Origin: Apoda limacodes
Lineage: Eukaryota; Arthropoda; Insecta; Lepidoptera; Limacodidae
Assembly: GCA_946406115.1 (NCBI GenBank)
Contig: OX291561.1
Location: 7,990,273 to 8,054,272 of the forward strand
Direction: 5' to 3'
Length of the DNA stretch: 64,000 bases
Part shown: positions 47,401 to 54,272 of the stretch, in pieces
Layout of the letters: every line of letters begins with the position of its first letter
Position numbering within the stretch: the first letter of the stretch is position 1
Position numbers and translations under genes: made by a program
The notes under the pieces: model-generated
The model's database searches: none
What the model was told of the DNA's origin: nothing
The model's input: the letters and a program-made list of their open reading frames with translations, nothing else

Positions 47401-50400
47401 ATTATATTAGTATGTATTGTTTGTTGCAGTATTCTTAACAAAAATAAAACAATTTAGTTGATGGCTATGTGAAAAAAAACTAAATCTATAAAAAATTACC
47501 ACAGTTGCTTGTCGTATTTCAACCTTTATAACTCGGTACCGACTGAGTTTAGAGGTATACACGTTATACTAAGTTTTGTTCACTGTACCATCCTGAACTA
47601 AAAAGGTGTGGTTGGTGGCCGCGCGAAAAAAAAGGCACCAAAAAGGAAACAACAAGTAAGAAAGATACTATAGACCCCACAGTTTCGCTTTGTCACTATC
47701 ACACCTTTGCCACCATTTTCACATCTCGCTAGAAAGTGCTCTGTCCATTTCTCAACGTCTATGGGTGGAACATTGAGTCAAGTATTTTCTTTAGTTAAAG
47801 TGAATTGCCAAAAGTTTGCAGCAAAGAAAGGAGACAAATATTTTTTGGCATCCAACTTCAAGAAGAATAACACTTATGAAGGTTTTTATGTTTACTTTTA
47901 AAGGGTTTTGAATTTTCTGTTTTTTTTTTTATTTTTAGTAGGGTTCTTCCTGTAATTACATAATTCTGAGAATTTTGGCTTAGTTTGTCTAGATGTGGCA
48001 AAGGCGTATATTACTCTGTCCCTGGTCTTTCCACTTTTTACTTTAAAGCTGGAATTTAAAACTAATGGGACATATACAAGTCCACCTTAGTCAAGCTATC
48101 AGAAACAGTGTTGCGGTGATGGGCTCACCACCTTTCAGGCAGGACTAAAATGGTTGCTAAAAGTATGCTGTACCCCTGTAACATGTGAGGGTGTATTTAC
48201 AGCCACTGGTTAACCCTTTCAGGAATAAAAAACGTAGTTATACTTGGACATATTTGAAAGAAACTATGAACAGCCTGGACCTTGGCATGAATATCAATAT
48301 AAAAATATACAGCATAGAGAGGATACATGCATAACTTATGGTTGCAATACATGGTCAGAAATTGGCATTTATCAAAGAGCAACAGTCTGCTAGACTGAAG
48401 TTAAGAAATAAAATTAGTGGTTTCAAAATCAGAGTTAAGATTTTTAATCACCAACATTTTTACTAGCATAAACAACAGGAAATGATGATTAGCAAATTGT
48501 ATGATACAATCGAAACAATCGGAGCCACAAGGTCAATCTCTGGCAGCCAAAGAGCGGCAAGAGAGCCAGAGGAAGACAAATGTGTATAGTGGATGGAATT
48601 GAAGGCCTATAGGTCAAAAGGTACACCAAATCCACGTCACTTAGACTTAATCAAAAAACTAATTCTGAACTCTATTAAATTTTTAAGCTTGGCATAAAAG
48701 TCTATTTTATTTATTATGTTGTTTTGTTTTAGATATCTAAATATCTCAATATGACTTCGATTAAAATTTGATCACAATTGGTGAAGACATTGCATAGCAT
48801 ACACACAGAAAATCCACTTGAACAGATGAACATATATAAAAAACATATGCATTAAACCTACTCTTTTTTATTGTCGGTAAAAATAGGCTACATCAATAAG
48901 GTGCTTGTGTTTCAGCAAAAGCTTATACATAAATCATGTTGCGCTAGGTGGTAAGTACTACATGTTCAGTTTCTTTGAAAATTATTAACATTTATCTCAA
49001 GTATTTTAAGTGTATTCAATTATTTATATGGAATACCTGTGACACTTGGTTAGTCAGTGTGGTAAAGCCAGCAGTGGCGGTGCTAAGAAGGGAATCAACT
49101 CCCCATCCCCAGCCCCAACCGGATTTAGTTGATGTTGCAGCAAGGCGGTCAGTCACTTCTTTTATGGTGGAATCAGGTTGGCATGGCTCTGGTACATTAA
49201 GTGGTTCTTTCTGAAAGAACAGCATATTACTACTTACAAAATGTTGGTTATTACAGCAGCTACAGAAGTGCTTCTTACCTCGAACACTTAGATCATGGAA
49301 TGAGCTCACTGCCAAGATTTTTTTTAAAGGAATACAGTATGAGGTCCTTTCAGAGGAGTGATTTAAAATTAAATTTTAAAAGGGTAGGCAACATGCAAAT
49401 TATGATTATAATTTTTTTGTATTACAGCAGATTTACCTTTATGGTCTTATTAGATGCATCATCGTCACCCCAATCATCAAAATCATCCCAGCCTGTGTCT
49501 TGAGATGATTTATGTTCCTTTCTTTGTTCATCATTTGTTGATTGTTGACTAAGAGCAGTTGTCTGTGTTAATTCTTTATTACTACTTTTATCAGCACTAG
49601 TTGGCTTTGAATCAATTGCTGTATCATCTTCTAAGTCAAAATCGTCCCAACCATCAGCTTCTTTCTAAAATATTACAAATCCAAATATAACATAAATCAG
49701 TACATTCATTTTTACATTAGTTAATTTTTTTTTAACTTTATATCTCATATTATTTCTTTATAAGTTTGAAATCATAGTTAATTATCTGTATTTTTATGTT
49801 ATAAAAGGCATTGTTTAGTAAGAAATGAACAAAATCATAATGTAATTTTAATATTATGAAACAAACAAAATTGTTTTATATCTTTGGAAAGCATAGCCAG
49901 CACAAATGTAGTTGAGGCATAATGAACAAATTTTCATGACCTTTTTGGACTTGTGTTAATCTATTTTTTTGTAGATACAGATCAATTTATTAATCTTTTT
50001 TTGTAAGATTGATTGGCAGCCATATGTGACTCAAGGCAATATACAGTAATGTATATGTCCTATTTCATGAAATCTCAACCGTGACCTTATTAGGTACTTA
50101 TCATAAAATCATAATTTTCCTTTAAATTTTGTATCAAATAACACCAATACACTAACCAAAAAACAAATGCTGGCCTGGCAGTCTCTTAATTTCTCTAATG
50201 TGCAGAGTAAGCTGTGATCTGAGCTAATGGTCAGTGTGCCTAGTGTTAGTTTTTAATACTACTATCACATTCGCATCAACGAAATATATACATGTATGGA
50301 AATAAAGAAGTGCCTCTAGCAGACCATTTCAAGACTCTTTTTTCCCATAGGACTTTTGACTCGCACTAAGCACACAGGTTACAATAAGGCTTAATGCCAT

Positions 50401-51252
50401 TAAAGCCGTAATATTTACTACAAAGAGTTGAGGCAAAACTAGTTTATAATCACTTTCATGGTGTTTGATGCCTAGCAAAATCCATAATTTCTTAACACAT
50501 TGACTGCCAACTACGAGATAATGTAGATTGCGTTCTTTACTACGAGTTATCTCTGTTTACTTGCCATTTTCGTACAGCTATGATTAAACTCGTAGCAGAT
50601 CAGTGCTATTATGGATAGATGGCTTCTGGGAAGAGAACAAAAAATCAATGCTGGCTACATGAACAGAAATTAATAAATAAACAGAAAATATAATTATAAA
50701 AAATTAGCCAACTACGAGATAATTCGTAAGACCTTCTTTTTTAAAAAAAAAAAATTTCTATGCTTTTTGATGATTACTATGTAATATAATAAGAGTTTTT
50801 AATAATATAAAATGATAAAATGAAATTGGCTTTTTAGACCGGAATTCTGAAAATTGCCGTGGCAGTCAAAGTGTTAACTTTTTGTGCAATGCAATAATTA
50901 TGAAATTATGTCCAACCCATAATAACATATAGGTATCTGGATGCCATTTAACTATAACTATCAATGATAAAACTATCCACATGTCCACAGGCCCATCAAA
51001 TAAACGGTGGGAGGGGTACTGCCCCCTGTGAAGTTTTAAATCCCAGTATATCCTAACCTCTGACAAGTAGGCACTTACAGATGCAAGTTGACTTAGAGTT
51101 TCTATATTGGTTGGTTTCTTTTCTTGTTCCAATTCCAACGTGCTGTCGCTGTAATTCGAGGAATTTTGACGCTTCTTTTTAACTCTTTTGTTGTCAACAA
51201 CATTATTACCCTCGTCTGCACTTTCAAAGTCTTCACTGCCACTTGAAGGCAT
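38374..51252 (-). CDS. FAM114 family protein (NOXP20 / CG9590 homologue), complete ten-exon gene
   Basis: Exons in transcript order: 51252-51079, 49664-49437, 49210-49037, 47389-47161, 44536-44285, 43475-43350, 42297-42156, 41062-40871, 39682-39559 and 38448-38374. All junctions are GT-AG and phases agree, giving 571 residues and a stop; human paralogues are about 500-560. The N-terminal third is acidic and disordered with two GWDDFD motifs. A GWGWGWG block and an amphipathic SLLSTATAGFTTLTNQVSQG segment lead into the conserved core SGLDTLETIGKKTM, LSQVLREAKS, ENLFDDFEGLVHLEALEML. The C-terminus ends in STYIQNAFQLALPILQ, the family's STYIQDAFQLLLPVLQ. FAM114 proteins are cytosolic, Golgi-associated and reported as Rab2 effectors; the role here is inferred by homology. 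Introns hold LINE, SINE and MITE insertions. Confidence 0.93.
39239..39316. repeat. 39-bp tandem duplication in intron 9
   Basis: Units 39239-39277 and 39278-39316 share TTAACAACGCCATCT, TTGTC and TAGCTTTAGTGTTG. The following AATCGTTCGAGCCGTTTCCG and TACAAGAATTGCTAG are phrases typical of a dispersed lepidopteran repeat, so the duplication probably belongs to one. Confidence 0.65.
39559..39682 (-). CDS. FAM114 exon 9, residues 506-547
   Basis: Acceptor GTTTCAG, donor GAG/GTAAAA. Encodes LTVVLTKHVSDLATLFTEKL and INTYITNIFLE, predicted helical. Reading through the donor would give a stop 12 codons later, an alternative end that I reject because exon 10 restores the conserved tail in phase. 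Confidence 0.9.
40055..40580 (+). mobile_element. LINE family F copy in FAM114 intron 8
   Basis: Opposite strand to the host gene. Translates in pieces to GPFDSVQRRAVRIVDD (one frame) and CVFYRLYNGLCSKELFEIMP, RYRQGIHSHSLEPKWSRTVR, KDYSMGFYKKHAIRFLKGRQ (another). It ends TTGCCACCTTAATGGTATAA and a 25-base A tail. The long pure tail suggests a fairly young insertion. Confidence 0.85.
40871..41062 (-). CDS. FAM114 exon 8, residues 442-506
   Basis: Acceptor CATTGTAG, donor CA/GTTAGT. Encodes YTEILDWHSLSN, a helical LTEKLIYKRAVSGLAQATAL and VEIYHKAAEMLLVKTRR. Without the splice the frame would stop three codons later at TAA, so the donor is needed to reach the conserved C-terminus. Confidence 0.9.
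41692..41928 (-). mobile_element. tRNA-derived SINE copy (minus strand) in FAM114 intron 7
   Basis: Reverse complement of the 46259-46525 copy: TTCGCAGCCTAGTTGGTAGT (A-box region) and GGGTTCGATTTCCGC (B box), then ACATTTATGTGATAAACATT, TAAGCAGAGC/GCTCTGCTTACTTTGG blocks and a TATTTATTTATT tail. Nearly full length, same strand as the gene. Confidence 0.8.
42156..42297 (-). CDS. FAM114 exon 7, residues 395-442
   Basis: Acceptor TTTTACAG, donor AA/GTGCGT. Encodes ELCEMPEDDDDEEEE, an acidic run, followed by KADVFLERLQTATQDLGVKL and HFQALV. The DDDDEEEE run is coded by GAT, GAA and GAG triplets that look slippage-prone. Confidence 0.9.
42555..43060 (+). mobile_element. LINE family F copy in FAM114 intron 6
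   Basis: Reads SGYQLVSFNSVQRRAKKIVD and KELFEMMLMATFYHRTTCH, then decays. The tail has AGGTTGTGGAATGAGCTTCC, GCCAAGGTTTTCTC, TTGCCATCTTAATAGTGTAT. It is more diverged than the 34.5 and 40.1 kb copies. Confidence 0.8.
43350..43475 (-). CDS. FAM114 exon 6, residues 353-395
   Basis: Acceptor AATTTCAG, donor GCTG/GTAATT. Encodes GLVHLEALEMLSRQVSMRIE and VDPDKKQDIKETLQQVA. The GLxHLEALEML block completes the FDDFEGLVHLEAL motif that spans the exon 5-6 junction and is a hallmark of the family. Confidence 0.92.
43668..44010 (+). mobile_element. Dispersed repeat, family A (copy 2) in FAM114 intron 5
   Basis: Starts just after a 20-base A run (43648-43667) with CTGGAAGTGATCAGTGTTTC and stays collinear with 18428-18755 to GACATTGTGTAGTGATTTTT. 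It contains GTAAAAACGTTAAATTACAT. Relative to copy 1 it carries small indels. No coding frame. Confidence 0.7.
44130..44205 (-). repeat. SINE middle fragment
   Basis: ACATAGAAAACATCCAGATT, TAAGACAAA, TCGTTTGTCC resembles the central SINE segment (minus strand) seen at 15310-15370 and 41800-41860. It lacks both ends. Confidence 0.4.
44285..44536 (-). CDS. FAM114 exon 5, residues 269-353
   Basis: Acceptor ATTTTCAG, donor GAAG/GTATTT. Carries the strongest family signature: SKVITSGLDTLETIGKKTME, QDGDPGLAKKRAML, LSQVLREAKSRADEE and NLFDDFE. Compare GGLDTLEFIGKKTMD and LSQVLREAKE of human FAM114A1. Reading on into the intron gives the 126-codon frame that ends with YV. Confidence 0.95.
44537..45784 (-). 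other. FAM114 intron 4, 3' part
   Basis: Non-coding. A family D-like fragment (GTGACATACGGTCGGACGG at 45445-45463) is present; the rest shows nothing. Confidence 0.5.
45785..45870 (-). repeat. SINE 3' fragment in FAM114 intron 4
   Basis: CATTACACACAGCACCACCT, AGTACCAAACTAAGG, AGCTTGTACTATAGG is a decayed reverse copy of the SINE tail (TTAGGGCCAGATGGCGCTGT and GTGTAATG of the 46.5 kb copy). Confidence 0.5.
46259..46525 (+). mobile_element. tRNA-derived SINE, most complete copy
   Basis: The tRNA-like head CTCGCAGCCTAGTTGGTAGT carries a pol III A box, and 46313-46323 GGTTCGATTCC is an exact B box. The body continues ATAAACATATGTGTTTGTCT, TGAGTCTGGGTGTACTTATG, TTTGTGTCCGTTGTCTGGTA and GCTTACTTTAGGGCCAGATG. 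A (TATT)n tail follows. Orientation is opposite to the host gene. Confidence 0.85.
46905..47016 (-). repeat. SINE head and body fragment (minus strand)
   Basis: CTCGGATACAAATCCATATA, TTTGTAAATACATAG and GACCTGCATTATCCACTGAG follow the order of the reversed SINE, with a decayed B box. Confidence 0.45.
47161..47389 (-). CDS. FAM114 exon 4, residues 193-269
   Basis: Acceptor ATTTCTAG, donor CCG/GTAGGT (a GTAG/GTATTT alternative 4 bases on breaks the frame). Encodes GISNVIETGIGVPDPEELAR, a polar charged linker with RLDDGDKPDRKTVETRN, then SFPFGNILSGVTKFVETT. NVIE..GVPxPEEL is conserved in the family. Confidence 0.92.
47390..49036 (-). other. FAM114 intron 3
   Basis: Non-coding. The plus-strand frame at 47707-47901 and the minus-strand frame at 48197-48382 have no support. 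CTCTGGCAGCCAAAGAGCG near 48538 could be a scrap of a LINE, not proven. Confidence 0.5.
49037..49210 (-). CDS. FAM114 exon 3, residues 135-192
   Basis: Acceptor CTTTCAG, donor CAG/GTATTC; phase 0 at both ends. Encodes KEPLNVPEPCQPDSTIKEVT, then SGWGWGWGVDSLLSTATAGF and TTLTNQVSQ. The GWGxWG..LLSTA motif is a family hallmark and probably a membrane-binding amphipathic segment (inference). Confidence 0.93.
49270..49395 (+). mobile_element. LINE family F short fragment in FAM114 intron 2
   Basis: TGGAATGAGCTCACTGCCAAG, TACAGTATGAGGTCC and AAAGGGTAGGCAACATGC match the 3' portion of the 40.1 kb copy (ATGAGCTCCCTGCCAAGG, TACAGTATGGGG, AAGGGTCGGCAACGCGC). Only about 125 bp survives, within a 226-bp intron. 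Confidence 0.65.
49437..49664 (-). CDS. FAM114 exon 2, residues 59-134
   Basis: Acceptor ATTTTAG, donor AAG/GTAAAT; phase 0 at both ends. Encodes two acidic aromatic motifs, EADGWDDFDLEDD and DTGWDDFDDWGDDD, separated by a Ser/Thr/Gln/Lys-rich linker. The duplicated GWDDFD may be a linear interaction motif; its partner is not known to me. Confidence 0.93.
49665..51078 (-). other. FAM114 intron 1
   Basis: Non-coding apart from the TTAA-flanked MITE at 50492-50877. The 153-codon frame 51327-50866 is exon 1 with read-through into this intron. Confidence 0.6.
50492..50877. mobile_element. 386-bp TTAA-flanked MITE (piggyBac-like ends)
   Basis: TTAACACATTGACTGCCA at the left pairs with the reverse complement of TGGCAGTCAAAGTGTTAA at the right, 17 of 18 matching. 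Both ends begin with TTAA, the target duplicated by piggyBac-type transposases. AACTACGAGATAAT occurs twice inside. No transposase frame. It sits in FAM114 intron 1. Confidence 0.75.
51079..51252 (-). CDS. FAM114 exon 1, residues 1-58
   Basis: The ATG at 51252 has A-rich upstream context. Encodes MPSSGSEDFESADEG, a basic NKRVKKKRQN patch that could be a nuclear or membrane charge cluster, and ETLSQLAS. The donor is CATCT/GTAAGT; phase 0. An in-frame upstream start exists in the longer open frame, but MPSSGSEDFESAD matches the acidic SDxESADE start usual for the family. Confidence 0.88.
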
Positions 51253-52390
51253 ATTAATCAATTGTAGAATTGAAACTACTTTCCCAAAATTCACTTGAAA
51301 AACATACAACTTCTTACATAGAAGCACATACTTTAACCCGTATAAATAATTTATAGTAATTCAAAGCATATACATATGAATTTCTGCTACGTGTTGACAA
51401 AAGTTTTTTTTTTAAAGAGAAAGAAGGCTTGGAAGCAAGTGTTGACAAAAGTTTTCGATCAGTGTTACCATTCTTAAATTTTAAATATCCTAAAATATAA
51501 TCGAGTAACATTATTAGATTTGATGAAGTTGATGACGATTGTCGGATACCTAAATACGCATAATCTTCATAAAAAACCGCTAATGTCAGTGGAATTTATA
51601 TTCAAAATAGAATTGTAGTCGAAAATAAATCAGTACCTGCTTATTACCACTTCTGCTTTAATTATGTGAGCTGCCGGTGACTCTCTTCCTCGGATCTCTC
51701 TTTTTAGTTCTCATCACATCTTTAAAAAATTTGGAGTATGGTCCACTCCGTAACTCACTAATGTTTACATTTCTGCACTCTCACGATTATGCTCATAGGT
51801 AAGATGCATTGATTTAAGAACTTTGTCTTTGAAGCATAGAAATATAGGTGACGTGAAGACTTTACGCAATTATTCATTTGCCACCCAATTACTGCTGCCC
51901 AACTGTGGAATGCTGAATTATTCTGTTTGCTATCTAATTTTAAGTACGACATCATGTCCTTAAGGTGATGTCCTTAATCATCTTGTCTACTTTTATATTA
52001 AGACCTGTCTGTCAGGAAGAAAAGTTACGGCTGCCTTCTTCTTTAGCCTGCCTGGAAAGGTTGAATTATTAGTCATCTTTACCATGTTCTTAGCAAATCG
52101 GAGTTGAGTATTTACCTCAGAGGCACATTATCGCTAATTGTCAATTTTGTAAAAACTCAAACAAGATCGTTAGAAATAAAAAAAATGATAGTGAGAACGA
52201 ATTATTGAATTGGCAGGGACTGCTATACTAGATATATGCTATGTAGTTCACCGAAAGAAATTTAAGGAAGATTTAGGTCCCTGCGATTAATTCAAAGCCA
52301 GCCAAGTGCGAGTCGAGCTCGTGCTTCTTTGCCACTATAGAAAGCACGAGTCCGACTTGCGCTTGGCCAGGTTTTAATATTTTTAAATAA
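51253..52390. other. 5' flank of FAM114 and intergenic DNA
   Basis: Presumably contains the FAM114 promoter and 5' UTR, but no clear core element stands out. An inverted family D terminal motif lies at 52300-52368. The minus-strand frames at 51314-51511 and 51758-51955 show no domain. Confidence 0.45.
52300..52368. repeat. Head-to-head family D ends (inverted repeat)
   Basis: AGCCAAGTGCGAGTCGAGCT, CGTGCTT at the left pairs with AAGCACGAGTCCGACTTGCG, CTTGGCC at the right. Both halves are the AAGTGCGAGTCGGACTCG terminal block of family D, so two element ends face each other across about 17 bp. Confidence 0.65.
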
Positions 52391-52702
52391 GGGGCCGTCC
52401 TTTAATCACGTGAGGCTCGAAAGGGGGGGGGGGAAGGGTTCAGCAAAAATCACGAAATATCACAAGGGGGGAGAGGGGTGTAGTAAGACATCACGTGTAT
52501 TTATTTTTTCGTCAAACGCGCGATTTCTTAACTGAAAGCGGCGTGTAGTGTGACCTTAACTTACTATTGCCAGGCAACGAACAAAGTCCACGCGCGCCGC
52601 GACGACTAGCGGGATCGGCTTGCCAGTCGCAAGCATTTCTGTTATTTTGGCGCCGAATACATTTGTAAATCATTACCTCGTATGTTTTGCATTAAAAAAA
52701 AT

Positions 52703-52820
52703 ATGCCTAAACTAGGTGATCTGTATAAAGACCTATTTGCAGAGTACAAGAAAGGAAAAAAAACCTATTGTGGCTCAGAAAGAATTTAATGATTTGTGGG
52801 CTAATGCAAAACAAAAATAT
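52703..52820 (+). pseudogene. Short frameshifted coding remnant, family unknown
   Basis: ATG opens MPKLGDLYKDLFAEYKKGK, then a run of eight As (52756-52763) shifts the frame; the other frame continues PIVAQKEFNDLWANAKQKY. Removing or adding one base in the A run would join them, so this looks like a formerly coding exon. The long overlapping frames at 52891-53222 (one contains ILLCRSVGITPTHEGFNKLL) may be more of it, but I do not recognise the protein. Confidence 0.4.
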
Positions 52821-53199
52821 TTTTTTATTTATACGTTATAAAAAAGTTATTTAATTAATTTCTAAGGTTTTTAATAGATTTAGCTAGTCGTTGGCGCATA
52901 GGAATATTATATTCCATTCCATTAAAAATGATAAAAAAATATCACTTGATTTAATCCGATATTGCAGTCTTCTAGTGGCCTATGTATTCCAAAGCCTCAG
53001 GAGCATGATGGCAAGTCGTTTGCTACAATTCTTCTGTGTCGGTCTGTTGGAATTACCCCAACGCATGAGGGCTTCAACAAATTGCTTTATGACCTGTATT
53101 GCCCTAGCCTGCAGAAGGATCGTCAGCAACTTGTGGAAAGGACGTGCGGCGTGGATTGTACTTCTGTACAAGGAAGAAAGTCAAGGGACAAGTTAATTC

Positions 53200-54272
53200 A
53201 TGTCACAAGCAACCTAATCTGAGCAATAATAGTCTAGAGAGTCGCTATAGAGTCGAAGGCACTCTCTCTTTCCCTCGTCCAATACAAGCAGAAATCCCTC
53301 AAGGGTCGGTGCTCGCCCCTATCTTGTACCTTCTGTACCCAAACGATATCCCTAAAACGATAGGTACCTTTTTAGCCCTCTTCGCGGAAGATACCGCTAT
53401 TTACACCGCCGGTAGGTCGAAGTGAGTCGAATCGCTAAGAGACTCCAATCCACAATCACCGCCCTATGCGAATGATTTCGGAAATGGAGAATCGAAGTGA
53501 ATCTCCACAAAAGCTCTGCCGTTCTTTTTACCACTGGCCTCCCTCCAAACCCATCTTCCCTCTCACTCTTCGACCGTGCCATTCCTTGGCAAAACAAGGC
53601 CAAAAATCTCGCCAAAATAGTTAGAGACCGAGCCGCTTTTGTCCTCGGTCGTCTATATTCCATTATAGGCAAGTAAAGTAAGATGTCGCTTAAGAATAAG
53701 CTGACTCTTTACGTCACTTACATCCGCCCCATACTAGCATATGCTAGCGTCGTCTATGCGTTATCTAAACGCAACCTTCATAAACTCCAGACCTCCAAAA
53801 CCGCTTCCTTTAAGCGGCCTCCGAGGCCTCCTGGTACCTCCGGAATGCGGACCTACAAAGTGACTTCGAGCTCCATACGATTCCCCAATATCTTAAAAAC
53901 CTGGCTGTCCGCTTTTAAGTAATTGTGCAATCCACAACCTATCATTCCCCCGACACGGTCGAAAAAACAATTGTTAGGCGGCCTCGGCACGTACTAACGG
54001 CTAAAATTTAACTAATCTGCTAACCGGATAGCGACACTAGTCTCAGTGATCAAAGAGTACCGGGGCGCTTCTCGCCCCCACTCACTCGCAATCGCAACCG
54101 CGTAACGGGGTACTCCCCTACTGGCGCTGATTCACCTTTAGGTTCGCGGCTCACGCTGGTCGAAGGGACGACCCCAACAGCGGCAACCCAAGCTGAGGCG
54201 TAAGGCCCGCGGGTGCACTTGAGCGTTTGGCGCTATATGGGCTGATACTCCTTCAGAGAGTAAAAAAAGTCT
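53200..54272 (+). mobile_element. Jockey-like LINE fragment (family J) with RT remnant and 3' UTR
   Basis: Translated blocks: RVEGTLSFPRPIQAEIPQGS, VLAPILYLLYPNDIP, then LALFAEDTAIYTAG. The RT catalytic box FADDTA has become FAEDTA. Later frames give VNLHKSSAVLF, NKLTLYVTYIRPILAYASVV and NADLQSDFELHTIPQYLKNL. Frameshifts and stops are many. The 3' UTR (53950-54270) is the source-type sequence of the truncated minus-strand copies at 15.7 and 29.3 kb. Confidence 0.8.
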
